A DNA stretch of 64,000 nucleotides from JAGVUD01 sp052033935 (GCA_052033935.1 JBPOJE010000013.1:1-64000); one strand, 5' to 3'; positions 52,448 to 61,710 are shown, counted from the stretch's first letter. The notes: generated from the letters alone by a model not told the origin. Program-made: numbers and translations.

Positions 52448-53804
52448 ATGAAAACGCTGTGCAGGACATGCCTCCTACCCTCGATTGCGTACGGGGGGTA
52501 GACTAGCCCTCGTCCTCATTCTCCTCATCTTGGCCGTCGCACCGGCAGCAGCAGCCTCTGTGTTGGCGTCAGCCAGTGCCGAGACGGTCGTGATCAAGAG
52601 CGGCAACGCCGCCATCGGCGAGCGGGATCCGCTGATCACGGTTGTTGGCAAGGAAGTCGTTATCGGTCCAGACCCCTTCACGGCGTTCGCCGCTGATCAG
52701 CCCCTGGAGCATGCGTTGGTGATAAACGCCGTGGACATCCCGGCGAAGACGCCCACGGGTGTTACCTTCATGGGCGTTGCCAGCTATACGCCAGACGCCA
52801 CTCCTCCTTCCACGCCGATTGTCGCCGACGACGGCGCGGCCACCTCAGACACGACGCAGATTCACGCCTCCTGGTCCTCCTCCGATCCTGAATCCGGCAT
52901 CACTGAGTATCAGTATGCCATCGGCACGTCGGCCACCGATCCGGGCAGCGGGTATGTGGTTGACTGGAAGTCGGCCGGAACTGCGACGGAGGCGACCGAA
53001 TCCGGCCTGAGTCTGGAGAGCGGGCAGACGTACTATTGGTACGTCAAGGCGAAGAACGGCGTCGGGCTGTGGAGCGAAGTCGGGGTCAGCGATGGGATCA
53101 AGGTGGCAGAACAGGTCGTCTCGACTCCCGGTGCCGCCAAGCTACTGGCTGACGGGACAGCCGTCGGCATGCACGGCGCCCGCGTGACGGCGACAGCGGC
53201 TGAGATCCCTGGCAGGATGTACGTCGAGGACGCGCTGCGAAGCTCGGGTATTGCAGTGGCCTCTTCCGTGACGGCCGACGAAGGCGACATCGTGACCGTC
53301 GCGGGCGTTATATCAACAAACGCCGATGGCGAGCGGATTATCTCCGGTGCCACGGTGATTGTGACCGGACACGAGACGCCGCTTGCGCCCGTCATGACCA
53401 ATCTCCGCTGCGCCGCAAGTGGGCCGTGGTTCTACCAGACGGCATCTGGTCTGACGGTTATGGGTCAGCGGGGCGTCACCGACCCGCCTGGAGACGAGAT
53501 GAACACCATCGGCCTGCTGTTGCAGGTTCACGGGGTGGTGATGGACATGGACGGTTCGTTCGTGTTTCTGAACGACGGAGCCTGGCCGGACCGCACTGGG
53601 GTCCGCATCCTGCGCGCCAACCTGCCGCCGGAGCTGAAGGTCGGCGACTATGTCCGCCTCACGGGCATCTCGTCCATGCGCAAGACCAGCATGGCCTATC
53701 AGCTCGTCATACGACCCCGCAGGGCGTCGGATGTGGTGGTCGTCGTGCCCGCGAGTGAGGGGCTGCTGCAAAACAGCCTCTGGCGCACGCTTCTGAACCT
53801 GTAG
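52448..53804 (+). pseudogene. Secreted FN3/OB-domain protein, start region frameshifted at a G-run
   Basis: The natural start is ATG 52448 (MKTLCRTCLLPSIAYGG), which stops at 52501 after a run of six G. Removing one G joins it to GRLALVLILLILAVAPAAAA, giving a typical signal peptide in the frame that runs to 53804. Alternatively a TTG at 52485 starts the intact frame. The body has an FN3-like unit (about residues 100-205, ESGQTYYWYVKAKNGVG) and two OB-like units (GRMYVEDALRSSGIAV ... GDIVTVAGVI; GSFVFLNDGAWPD ... VGDYVRLTGIS). A terminator follows. Probably surface-exposed. Confidence 0.7.
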
Positions 53805-53834
53805 GCTGCCAGGCGGCGCTGCAGCAAGACCATT

Positions 53835-53871
53835 CCGGGGCCGGAGAGTACCTTTCCGGCCCCGGCCTTTT
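53835..53871 (+). terminator. Rho-independent terminator after the FN3/OB gene
   Basis: Stem CCGGGGCCGGA / TCCGGCCCCGG with a nine-base loop, followed by CCTTTT. It lies 30 bases after the stop codon. Confidence 0.8.
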
Positions 53872-53900
53872 CCGGGGACGTTTTTCCCGCCGGGGTCACT

Positions 53901-54020
53901 CTCGATGGGGGGTGAGATTCCTCACCCCCCAGACTTTCTCCGGGGACATTCGTCCCGACAGGTCGGACAGGGGACACACCTCCCGGGAGAACGCTCCAAG
54001 CGTGAGGCAACTCACGCCCG
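53901..54020 (+). repeat. Structured direct repeat, copy 2
   Basis: About 120 bases, same orientation as the copy at 51068. It has GGGGGGTGAG-ATTC-CTCACCCCCC and AGCGTGAG-GCAA-CTCACGCC as the corresponding hairpins; the middle one is less perfect. An 11-base insertion (CTCCGGGGACA region) is present relative to copy 1. Lies between the FN3/OB terminator and the UroD-like gene. Confidence 0.7.
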
Positions 54021-54139
54021 ATCAGAGGCGCGGAATCCGGATTTCCGCGTTTCCCTGTCTTTCCGCGCCTCCGCGATTCCCTCCGGGGCCCCAAGTCTGC
54101 TATTCTGGGCGCAGTTCTCTGATTGCAGGAAAGCAGACC

Positions 54140-55258
54140 ATGACCAATCGCGAATCAGCACTCGCCATCCTTCGATATCAGCCGTACGGCCGGCTGCCCG
54201 TCGTCCATTTCGGGTTCTGGGGCGAGACGCTCTGGAAGTGGCACGGCGAAGGCCACGTCACCGAAGACGAGGTGAAGGGCTACTGGGACGGAAGCGCGGG
54301 TGAGGCTTCCATCATCGGGAAGCTCGGGTTCGACTTCGGATGGGGCGTCTCCGCCGGTCCGCACACCGGGCTGATGCCTGCGTTCGAGACGAAGGTCGTC
54401 GAAGAGCACGGCGACGGCTCGCAGGTGGTCATGAACGCGGACGGGGTGCTCATTCTGCAGCGCGACGGGGCCACCTCCATCCCCCGGGAGATTGACCACA
54501 CCCTCAAAGACCGCGCTTCGTGGGAGGAGCACTTCAAGCCGCGCCTGCAGTTCAGCGCCGAACGCGTCAACATCGAGGGGCTGCGGCGCTTCTGCGACAA
54601 CCCCGATCGCGACTATCCCGCCGCCCTCTACTGCGGCAGCCTGTACGGGCAGATCCGCAACTGGCTGGGGATGGAAGGTCTCTGCTATCTTCAGGCCGAC
54701 GACGAGGAGCTGTACACTGAGATCATTGATACGGTCGGCGAGCTCTGCTATCAGGGCGTCAAGACCATCATCGAGTCAGGCCTGCGTTTCGACTACGCGC
54801 ACATGTGGGAGGACATCTGCTTCCGCAGCGGCCCGCTGGTGTCGCCCGCGGTGTTCCGCGAAAAGGTCGGCCCGCACTACAAGCGCATCACCGGTCTGGT
54901 GAACAGCGCGGGGATGGACATCGTTTCGCTCGACTGCGACGGCTGCATTGACGCGCTCATGCCCGTATGGCTCGACAACGGCGTCAACACCATGTTCCCG
55001 ATCGAGGTCGGCGTCTGGAACGCGAGCATCGCCCCCTGGCGCGAGCAGTACGGCCGGGCCCTGCGCGGCGTCGGCGGAATGAACAAGAACGTGTTCGCCG
55101 AGGACTTCGCCGCCGTGGACGCTGAGATCGAGCGCCTGAAGCCGCTGGTGGATCTGGGCGGTTTCATCCCGTGCCCCGACCACCGCATCCCGCCGACGGC
55201 CGTCTGGGACAACGTCCGCTACTACTGCGACCGCATGCGCAAGGAGTTCAACGGCTAG
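54140..55258 (+). CDS. Uroporphyrinogen decarboxylase-family protein
   Basis: 372 residues from ATG 54140. TIM-barrel UroD fold: FGFWGETLWKWH, LYGQIRNWLGMEGLCYLQAD, VGELCYQGVKTIIESGLRFDYAHMWEDICF, and GFIPCPDHRIPP near the C-terminus. The arginines that bind the porphyrin in true HemE are not in the expected N-terminal block. It is more like the MtaA/methylcobalamin-linked or uncharacterised group. Its 3' end overlaps the convergent rpiB by four bases. Confidence 0.82.
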   Translation: MTNRESALAILRYQPYGRLPVVHFGFWGETLWKWHGEGHVTEDEVKGYWDGSAGEASIIGKLGFDFGWGVSAGPHTGLMPAFETKVVEEHGDGSQVVMNADGVLILQRDGATSIPREIDHTLKDRASWEEHFKPRLQFSAERVNIEGLRRFCDNPDRDYPAALYCGSLYGQIRNWLGMEGLCYLQADDEELYTEIIDTVGELCYQGVKTIIESGLRFDYAHMWEDICFRSGPLVSPAVFREKVGPHYKRITGLVNSAGMDIVSLDCDGCIDALMPVWLDNGVNTMFPIEVGVWNASIAPWREQYGRALRGVGGMNKNVFAEDFAAVDAEIERLKPLVDLGGFIPCPDHRIPPTAVWDNVRYYCDRMRKEFNG

Positions 55259-55692
55259 TAGCTGTCCGGCTCGATGGCGGCAACGCGGGGGCTGTGGCGC
55301 CCGTTCTCGAACTCGGTTGCCAGCCAGACGCGAACGATCTCGAGCGCAAGCTCTTCCGAAATCTGCCGTTCTCCGAGCGAGAGCACGTTCGCGTTGTTGT
55401 GCTGGCGCGAAAGCTCGGCTGTCTTGATGCTCCAGCAGAGCGCGCAGCGCACGCCCCGCACCTTGTTCGCGACCATCGCCTCGCCGTTGCCCGAGCCGCC
55501 GAGCACGATGCCCCGCTCGTACTCCCCACTCGCGACCGCCTGGGCCGCCGGGCGGATGAACGTGGGGTAGTCCACCGATTCCGCGCTGTGGGTGCCGAAA
55601 TCGCGCACATCGTGCCCCATGCCGGTCAGCATCTCTTTGATCTTCTCTTTGTAGGCAAAGCCCGCGTGGTCCGACGCTATGGCTATCTTCAC
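55255..55692 (-). CDS. rpiB: Ribose 5-phosphate isomerase B / RpiB-LacA family
   Basis: 145 residues from a GTG with GGAG upstream. MKIAIASDHAGFAYKEKIKE is the signature, and the catalytic region has GSGNGEAMVANKVRGVRCALCW with HNNANVLSLGERQI. The usual active-site Cys is replaced in position by context GIVLGGSGNG (Ser/Gly rich), which should be checked. Converts ribose 5-phosphate and ribulose 5-phosphate. Convergent with the UroD-like gene. Confidence 0.92.
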   Translation of the reverse strand: MKIAIASDHAGFAYKEKIKEMLTGMGHDVRDFGTHSAESVDYPTFIRPAAQAVASGEYERGIVLGGSGNGEAMVANKVRGVRCALCWSIKTAELSRQHNNANVLSLGERQISEELALEIVRVWLATEFENGRHSPRVAAIEPDSY

Positions 55693-55872
55693 TGTCTTAC
55701 TCCAGTCCCGCAGGCTCCGGTCTTTCGCGGCGCTCGGCTGCGTCTCATCGTGCCGGAGTCCCTGGCATTCTATATAGCTGCAGCGGGCTAACCTCCGCAA
55801 AAGTTGCGTGCATGCAATTGCGTGATCATGCGGCCGAAGATATGCTGGTCACAGGCTGGGCGGCACACCACA

Positions 55873-57276
55873 ATGAAGGATCTACTCGAGAAACTCCGCG
55901 ACGAAGGCATCAAACGGGGGGCGAGCTTTGTCGAAGCGCGCGCGAACGAGCGCGCCGGGAACAACATCGTTCTGCAGGACGGCCGCGCGGACAAGCTGTA
56001 CCAGCGCAGCATGCTCGGAACAGGCGTGCGCGTGATTCTGGACGGCTGCTGGGGTTTCGCGAGCTGCACGGGCGCTTCGCTCGATGAAGGACTCGCCGCG
56101 CTCGATGCGGCGCTTGCGGGTGCCAGGGCAACCCGCGCGGCACGCGATGAAGAAGCCGTGGTAGCCACCGTTCCGGCCGCCGTTGACGAGCGCGCGAGCG
56201 CGTTCGAGACCGATCCCCGCTCCGTTCCTGTGGCGCGAAAGATGGAGCTTCTGGAGAAGCTGGATCAGGCCGGGTTCGCAAAGGGGCATGGCAAGCTCGT
56301 CAACCGCATTCTGTCCTACAGCGACAGCTTCCAGCGGGAGACGACGGTCAACAGCTTCGGCTCGGCCATCGTCAGCGAGTACACCCGCACAAGCGCCGCC
56401 TGCACGTTCGTTGCTCAGGATGGCGATGTGCGGCAGGAGGCGTACGTCCGCAAGGCGTCGCAGGAGGGGTTCGAGCTTCTGGAGAGGCTGGACCCGGCGG
56501 ACTTCACCGAAGAAGCCGCATCGCGCGCTTTGGGGCTGCTCACGGCGCGCAGAGCGCCCTCGGGCACGTTCCCGGTCATATTCCACCCGTCCATCACCGG
56601 CCTGCTGACGCACGAGGCGCTCGGCCACAACGCCGAGGCCGACCATGTCGTAGCGGGAACCTCGATCCTTGCGGGCAAGATGGGTAAGGCGGTCGCGAGC
56701 GAGCTTCTGACCATTGTGGACGACGCCACCGTGCCCGGCTCGTGGGGGAGCTACTTCTACGATTCCGAGGGCACTCCCGGCCAGCGCCGTGTCATCATCG
56801 AGAACGGCCGTCTCGCCGGGCTGATGCACAGCCTCGAGACGGCGGCCCGCGCCGGCGCTGTTCCCAATGGCAGCGGACGGGCGCAGGGGTACACCAGCAG
56901 GCCCATCGTGCGTATGAGCAACACCTTCATCACGCCGGGTGCGTCCTCGCTTCAAGAGATGCTCAAGGGCATTGATCTGGGCGTCTATCTGAACGGCGGT
57001 CATTGGGGCTACGTCTTCTGCGAGCGTGGACAGTTCACCTGCCACGCGGGCGGAGGATGGATGATCCGCAACGGGGAGCTTACCGAGCCGATCCGGGACG
57101 TTTCGGTGGCGGGAATGACGCTTGAGACTCTCGCGAACATTGATGCCGTCGGGAGCGATTTTGAGCTGACCATGCCCGGAATGTGCGGCAAGCGCGGCCA
57201 GAGCATGCCCGTCAACGCGGGCGGGCCGCACGTTCGCGTCAGAGAGATGGTGGTTGGAGGGCAGCAGGAAGCATGA
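55873..57276 (+). CDS. TldD/PmbA-family metalloprotease, TldD-type
   Basis: 467 residues from ATG 55873. Zinc motif HEALGHNAEAD (HExxxH) in the second half, with GTFPVIFHPSITGLLTHEA before it, and DDATVPGSWGSYFYDSEGTP and GYTSRPIVRMSNTFI after. TldD pairs with PmbA to process peptides such as microcin precursors or modified peptides. The stop overlaps the PmbA-like start (ATGA), so the two form a heteromeric pair. Confidence 0.9.
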   Translation: MKDLLEKLRDEGIKRGASFVEARANERAGNNIVLQDGRADKLYQRSMLGTGVRVILDGCWGFASCTGASLDEGLAALDAALAGARATRAARDEEAVVATVPAAVDERASAFETDPRSVPVARKMELLEKLDQAGFAKGHGKLVNRILSYSDSFQRETTVNSFGSAIVSEYTRTSAACTFVAQDGDVRQEAYVRKASQEGFELLERLDPADFTEEAASRALGLLTARRAPSGTFPVIFHPSITGLLTHEALGHNAEADHVVAGTSILAGKMGKAVASELLTIVDDATVPGSWGSYFYDSEGTPGQRRVIIENGRLAGLMHSLETAARAGAVPNGSGRAQGYTSRPIVRMSNTFITPGASSLQEMLKGIDLGVYLNGGHWGYVFCERGQFTCHAGGGWMIRNGELTEPIRDVSVAGMTLETLANIDAVGSDFELTMPGMCGKRGQSMPVNAGGPHVRVREMVVGGQQEA

Positions 57277-58601
57277 CGGCGGAGAAGATGCTAGCGGCCG
57301 CGCAGGCGGCGTGTGAGGCGGCCGTCAGGGCCGGGGCGGACATGGCCGAGGTGCGTATGGCCGAAGGGCGCGGCACGAGCGTTCGCGTGGAGCGCTCCGC
57401 CGTGGACGCGACCGAGTCGCGCAGCACCCGAGGGGCGTCTATTCGCGCGTTTTCGCGTGGCGGGCTGGGGTCGGCCTCGCTCGACGGGTTGGACGTGGAC
57501 CGCCTCGTGGCGGCGGCAAAGCAGGCCGCCGAGATGGCGCGCTCGGCGGCTTCGGACAGGGATTTCAAGACGCTGCCCGGCCCTTCGCCCTGCCCCGAAG
57601 TGCCCGGACTCTACGATCCGCGCATCGAAGACGTGGGTGTGGACGCGCTCGCCGGCATCATCATGGAGAGCGTGCAGGCGGCAAAAGATGTTGCGCCAGA
57701 TGCGCTGTGCATGGGCTCGGCGGATGCGTACTGCGGCGTCTCGGCGCTTGCGAACAGCTTGGGCGTGGCGCTTACGGCCCGCGGCTCGCGCATTTCGGCC
57801 TGGGTGCAGCCTGTCATCCGCCGCGGCGACGATGTGGGGTCGTTCCACGAGTGGGACGCGGCGTGCCGCATGGCCGACTTCGATCACCGCCAGATGGGCG
57901 CCACCGCCGCCGAAACCGCCGTGCGCCTGCTCGGCTCGGGCAAGGTCGAGAGCGGCGTGATGCCTGTTGTGCTGGGGCCGCTTGCGGCCAGCTCTGTCTT
58001 CCACGCGCTCGCTGCGTCGGCGGGGGCCGAGAGTCATCAGCGCGGGCGTTCGTGGCTTCAGGGCAGGCTGGGGCAGAAGATCGCCTCGGACGTGGTCACG
58101 ATTCACGACGACCCGCTGATTCCCGCCGGGCTCGGGTCGCGGCCGTACGACTCCGAGGGCGTGCCGGGCCGCCGCATGGCGATTATCGAAAACGGCGTGC
58201 TGGTGAACCTGCTGCACAACTCGTACACGGCGAACAAGGCGGGGGTTGGCTACACCGGCCATGCGCGGGGAGGCGGCATCGGCCCGGCGAATGTCGTGCC
58301 GGCTCTCGGAACGATTCCCGCTTGCGACATCATCGCTCAGGTGGACCGGGGCCTCTTCATCAACATGGGCAGCCTGGCGCCGGACGGAACCACCGGAGAG
58401 GTGTCGGCGAGCGTGGACTTTGGTTTCCTTATCGAGAATGGCGAGATAGCGCGCGGGGTGCAGAGCACGATGATCGGCATGAACGGCCTCGATATGCTGG
58501 GGAACATTGACGCGATCAGCTCGGATGCGCGCGTCGAGCCGGGCTTGCTTATGCCGTCAATCCGGATTCGTGGGGTGCGGGTGGCCAGCGGCTCCGCTTG
58601 A
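57273..58601 (+). CDS. TldD/PmbA-family protein, PmbA-type (non-catalytic partner)
   Basis: 442 residues from ATG 57273, overlapping the TldD stop. It has the family's C-terminal signature (DDPLIPAGLGSRPYDSEGVP, YTGHARGGGIGPANVV, DGTTGEVSASVDFGFLIENG) but no HExxxH, as for PmbA. GGAGGGCAGCAGG precedes the start. It would assemble with TldD in the cytosol. Confidence 0.9.
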   Translation: MTAEKMLAAAQAACEAAVRAGADMAEVRMAEGRGTSVRVERSAVDATESRSTRGASIRAFSRGGLGSASLDGLDVDRLVAAAKQAAEMARSAASDRDFKTLPGPSPCPEVPGLYDPRIEDVGVDALAGIIMESVQAAKDVAPDALCMGSADAYCGVSALANSLGVALTARGSRISAWVQPVIRRGDDVGSFHEWDAACRMADFDHRQMGATAAETAVRLLGSGKVESGVMPVVLGPLAASSVFHALAASAGAESHQRGRSWLQGRLGQKIASDVVTIHDDPLIPAGLGSRPYDSEGVPGRRMAIIENGVLVNLLHNSYTANKAGVGYTGHARGGGIGPANVVPALGTIPACDIIAQVDRGLFINMGSLAPDGTTGEVSASVDFGFLIENGEIARGVQSTMIGMNGLDMLGNIDAISSDARVEPGLLMPSIRIRGVRVASGSA

Positions 58602-58714
58602 CCGCGGGCGGCAGACTGCTCTGACGCCTATTGACTGACGGCGGCGGGAGGCGTACCATGCCCTCCGGAGGCCGCCTCGATGTGAGACTGTGCGGCCAGG
58701 GAGGGATATCTGCA

Positions 58715-59293
58715 ATGGCTACCGGACTTGCTGGGCTGCTGGCCTTCCTCGGGATAGGCGGGGTTCTTGTTGCTGCCGCTCTGCTCTGGGGCGTCGGCAT
58801 CTACAACCGCCTTGTTACGCTCCGCAACCAGGTCGAAAACGCGTGGGGACAGATAGACGTCCAGCTTCGCAGGCGCTTCGACCTGATCCCCAATCTCGTT
58901 GAGACGGTCAAGGGCTACGCAGTGCACGAAAAGGAGGTCTTCACGAAGGTCACGGAGGCGCGCGCGAAGATGGCGTCCGCTCAGGGGGTGGAAGACACCG
59001 CCGCCGCGGACAACATGCTCACCAGCGTTCTCAAGAGCCTGTTCGCTGTTGCCGAGAACTACCCGGATCTGAAAGCCAACCAGAACTTCCTGTCGCTGCA
59101 GACCGAACTCTCGTCCACGGAAGGGCAGCTTGCCCGCGCGCGCGAAATCTACAACGACGCGGTGATGAGCTTCAACACGCTTATTCAGGTCTTCCCCGCA
59201 AGCCTGGTTGCGTCGCTCGGCGGCTTCAAGCCGAAGACGTACTATCCGGTGGACGAAGAAGCCCGCGAGCCGGTGAAGGTGAGCTTCGCCTGA
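58715..59293 (+). CDS. LemA family protein
   Basis: 192 residues from ATG 58715 with GGGAGG ten bases upstream. N-terminal membrane helix LAFLGIGGVLVAAALLWGVG, then the family block NRLVTLRNQVENAWGQIDVQLRRRFDLIPNL and VKGYAVHEKEVF, then YPDLKANQNFLSLQTELSSTE. Bacterial LemA proteins are helical membrane-anchored proteins of unclear role. It follows the PmbA-like gene by 113 bases. Confidence 0.93.
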   Translation: MATGLAGLLAFLGIGGVLVAAALLWGVGIYNRLVTLRNQVENAWGQIDVQLRRRFDLIPNLVETVKGYAVHEKEVFTKVTEARAKMASAQGVEDTAAADNMLTSVLKSLFAVAENYPDLKANQNFLSLQTELSSTEGQLARAREIYNDAVMSFNTLIQVFPASLVASLGGFKPKTYYPVDEEAREPVKVSFA

Positions 59294-59352
59294 TTCTGGG
59301 TCGGCGCTTGTGCAGTCGCAGGCCGCCGAGACCCGCGAGCCTCAAACGCAGC

Positions 59353-59380
59353 GGCGGGCGCCGGGAAACCGGCGCCCGCC
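59353..59380. terminator. Bidirectional hairpin between lemA and PEP-CTERM genes
   Basis: Twelve-base stem GGCGGGCGCCGG / CCGGCGCCCGCC with loop GAAA. There is no clear T-run, so Rho-independent termination is only probable. It lies between the two convergent genes. Confidence 0.55.
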
Positions 59381-59411
59381 TTCACATCGGACCGTTTTCC
59401 TGAAGTCAATA

Positions 59412-59933
59412 TCAGCGCTTGCGCAGGCGTAGGCCGCCGAGGCCCACGAGCCCAGTCAGCAGCGCAACGAACGAACCCGGCTCGGGAACGAGGTTCTCTG
59501 GCACGTAGATGTCGTGATTGACCACCTCCCCGTCCGAGAACATGATCGCCGAGGGGACAAGCACGGGGGCGTAGTCCGATTCGGTCTCGCTGAAGCCCCA
59601 GACCTCCTGAGTGCCGGCCGGGCCGAACGGCAGTGGGCCTTGTCCGGACATGGGTTGGTAAGTGCCCAAGTCGAAGACATTGCCGCCCGCCCACGTCCAG
59701 GACGTGATTCCGAGGTCTGTCGAGTAGTTGCCCAACTCCCAGTAGTAGTAGTACGTGGGGTACGTCTGGTCGGGCGGCTGAACCAGGGAGTCGTAGTAGT
59801 AAAGGTACCCCGGGCCGGTGCTTGGTGTTACTCCGGGTGCAGGATACGCGACCTCCCAGTCGGCCACGGAGGCCGTGGGGGCCAGAACCATGGCCGCTAT
59901 CGCAGCCAGACAGAGCATTTTCAGAAACTTCAT
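59412..59933 (-). CDS. PEP-CTERM sorting domain protein
   Basis: 173 residues. Signal peptide: KMLCLAAIAAMVLAPTASVA. The C-terminus is VPEPGS, hydrophobic FVALLTGLVGLGGL, then RLRKR, an exosortase anchor. The body is rich in Tyr, Pro, Gly and Trp (GYLYYYDSLVQPPDQTYPTY) and has no known fold. Its upstream region has a sigma-70 like promoter and not a sigma-54 one, unlike the PEP-CTERM gene at 10479. Confidence 0.88.
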   Translation of the reverse strand: MKFLKMLCLAAIAAMVLAPTASVADWEVAYPAPGVTPSTGPGYLYYYDSLVQPPDQTYPTYYYYWELGNYSTDLGITSWTWAGGNVFDLGTYQPMSGQGPLPFGPAGTQEVWGFSETESDYAPVLVPSAIMFSDGEVVNHDIYVPENLVPEPGSFVALLTGLVGLGGLRLRKR

Positions 59934-60063
59934 ATCAGAACCTCTCTTCTGCTTAATTGGCGCCGCACTTCAGGAGTGCGGTGCTCGTGAAACAGCTTGT
60001 GTGCCTCGCGCGCCTGCCGCGCGGCAACGCTGCGCCGTGCTGACACGCAGGCGGCGCTATCGG

Positions 60064-60092
60064 GAATTTACCACGTCAGGCCCTTCAGGTCA
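60064..60092 (-). promoter_or_regulatory. Sigma-70 type promoter of the second PEP-CTERM gene
   Basis: Minus strand: -35 TTGACC at 60087-60092, 17-base spacer, -10 TAAATT at 60064-60069 with TGG before it. The gap to the ATG at 59933 leaves a leader of about 120 bases. This resembles the promoter at 437-464 closely. Confidence 0.5.
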
Positions 60093-60172
60093 AGGTTGTG
60101 CCCGCAAAACTGGTATTCCTGACAACAGGGGTGTATCCCGCCCGGCAGTGTGCTACAATCCGTGCTGGAGCT

Positions 60173-60544
60173 ATGACTGACACCCACGGCAAGCACCGCC
60201 CGCTGGAGACATTCGAGAACCAGTTTCCCGGGCGCGACTATACCATCGAGATATCCTGTCCCGAGTTCACGAGCGTCTGCCCCAAAACAGGGCTGCCGGA
60301 CTTCGGGACGATTCATATCACCTACTGCCCGGATGTTTTGTGCATCGAGCTGAAGAGCCTGAAGTACTACCTGCTGGACTTCCGCAACCAGGGCGTGTTC
60401 TACGAGCACCTTACGAACACGATCCTCGATGATATCGTCGAGGCGTGCGCGCCGCGGTGGTGCGAGGTGCGGGGCGAGTTCACGCCCCGCGGTGGGATCC
60501 GCACCACGGTGACGGCAAGACGGGGAGCCGTGCCGAAGCCGTGA
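60173..60544 (+). CDS. queF: NADPH-dependent 7-cyano-7-deazaguanine reductase QueF
   Basis: 123 residues, the short single-domain form. Conserved SCPEFTSVCPKTGLPDFGTIHI with the catalytic Cys in SVCPKTGLPDFG, then ELKSLKYYLLDFRNQGVFYEHLTNTILDD. It reduces preQ0 to preQ1 in queuosine synthesis. The start ATG is only three bases after GGAG. Its stop overlaps the next gene start as GTGA. Confidence 0.95.
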   Translation: MTDTHGKHRPLETFENQFPGRDYTIEISCPEFTSVCPKTGLPDFGTIHITYCPDVLCIELKSLKYYLLDFRNQGVFYEHLTNTILDDIVEACAPRWCEVRGEFTPRGGIRTTVTARRGAVPKP

Positions 60545-61425
60545 ACAAGGGCCGCACGCCGTTCATTATCCTGATGCTGGCGCCAGCGGTCACGCTCTAC
60601 TTCGTGTTCGTGCTCTATCCGATGGTGCAGGCGTTCCACCTCTCCACCTACGCGTGGAGCGGCCTGTCCTCCAGCAAGACGTTCATCGGCCTGGCGAACT
60701 ATGTCCAGTTGTTCACCGAGCAACCGCCCGAGTTCCTGACCTATCTTGGGCACAATGCCACCTTCCTGCTCATCAGCGCGCTGGTCATGATCCCGCTTGC
60801 GCTGTTCTTCGCGGTGGTTCTGGCGGGACGCACTCCCGGAGCAGGGTTTCTGCGGGCGGTCTATCTGTTCCCCAACGTTATCTCCGTCGTTGCCGTCGCC
60901 AGCCTCTGGTATTTCATCTACGATGGCGACTACGGGCTGCTGAACGCGGGGCTGAGGCTCATACACGCGCCGGTTGTCGAGAAGGGCTGGCTGGGCGACT
61001 CGTCCACCGCTTTCTACGCCATCATCGCCACCAACATCTGGGCCACGCTCGGGTTCTACATCCTGCTGTTCACGGCGGGTATCCAGAACATCCCCCCCAG
61101 CTTCACCGAGGCCGCCGATCTCGACGGCGCGAGCAGCCTTCAGATCTTCTGGCATGTGACGCTTCCGCTCGTGTGGGAGGTGTTCAAGCTCGGCGTTCTG
61201 TATCTGGTCATCCACTCCATCAACCTGTTCGGGCTGGTGTATGTGATGAACCTGAACCAGAAGAACAGCGACACGGACGTCGTGCTGACCTACCTGTACC
61301 GCAAGGCGTTTCAGGAAAGCGATTTCGGGTATGCGGCCGCCATCGCCAGCGTGGGGTTCGTGATCGTGCTCGGCGCGGTGCTGCTGTCGCTGAAAGTCCT
61401 GAAGCGCGAAGCCGTCGAGTACTGA
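60541..61425 (+). CDS. ABC transporter permease, sugar type (MalF/UgpA-like)
   Basis: 294 residues from a GTG overlapping queF. Six membrane segments (MLAPAVTLYFVFVLYPMVQ, ATFLLISALVMIPLALFFAVVL, AFYAIIATNIWATLGFYILLF). The EAA-loop is FTEAADLDGASSLQIFWHVTLPL. No substrate-binding protein, ATPase or partner permease is adjacent. Probably imports a sugar or glycoside with partners elsewhere. Linkage to queF is unexplained. Confidence 0.88.
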   Translation: MNKGRTPFIILMLAPAVTLYFVFVLYPMVQAFHLSTYAWSGLSSSKTFIGLANYVQLFTEQPPEFLTYLGHNATFLLISALVMIPLALFFAVVLAGRTPGAGFLRAVYLFPNVISVVAVASLWYFIYDGDYGLLNAGLRLIHAPVVEKGWLGDSSTAFYAIIATNIWATLGFYILLFTAGIQNIPPSFTEAADLDGASSLQIFWHVTLPLVWEVFKLGVLYLVIHSINLFGLVYVMNLNQKNSDTDVVLTYLYRKAFQESDFGYAAAIASVGFVIVLGAVLLSLKVLKREAVEY

Positions 61426-61527
61426 CAAGGTCGCGATCTGCCCCGGTTCCCGCCGTTTTGCCCGGCTGCGGGCCGGTGTTGCCCAATCGGCGCGCAAGGA
61501 CGTATAATGGGGCGCCGGGACATCTGT

Positions 61528-61601
61528 CGGGGTGTGGCGCAGCTTGGTAGCGCGTCCGCTTTGGGAGCGGAAGGCCGCCGGTTCAAATCCGGCCACCCCG
61601 A
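61528..61601 (+). tRNA. tRNA-Pro (anticodon TGG)
   Basis: 74 bases. Acceptor CGGGGTG/CACCCCG, D arm GCGC-GCGC, anticodon loop TTTGGGA with TGG, T arm GCCGG-TTCAAAT-CCGGC, discriminator A. CCA is not encoded. Confidence 0.96.
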
Positions 61602-61637
61602 AAGTGCACCTCTTACGCGGGTCCGTACAACAAAAAA

Positions 61638-61710
61638 AGCGGGCGACCGGGCTCGAACCGGCGACATCCAGCTTGGAAGGCTAGCGCTCTACCAACTGAG
61701 CTACACCCGC
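61638..61710 (-). tRNA. tRNA-Gly (anticodon TCC)
   Basis: 73 bases. Acceptor GCGGGTG/CGCCCGC, anticodon loop CTTCCAA with TCC, T arm GCCGG-TTCGAGC-CCGGT, discriminator T. CCA is not encoded; TTTTTT follows directly and could end transcription. Convergent with tRNA-Pro. Confidence 0.96.

Noticed and set aside
54025..54060. CGCGGAA-N7-TTCCGCG palindrome before the UroD-like gene
   Set aside because: Noted as a dyad, but alone and without other copies or a promoter fit it is not strong enough to call an operator.
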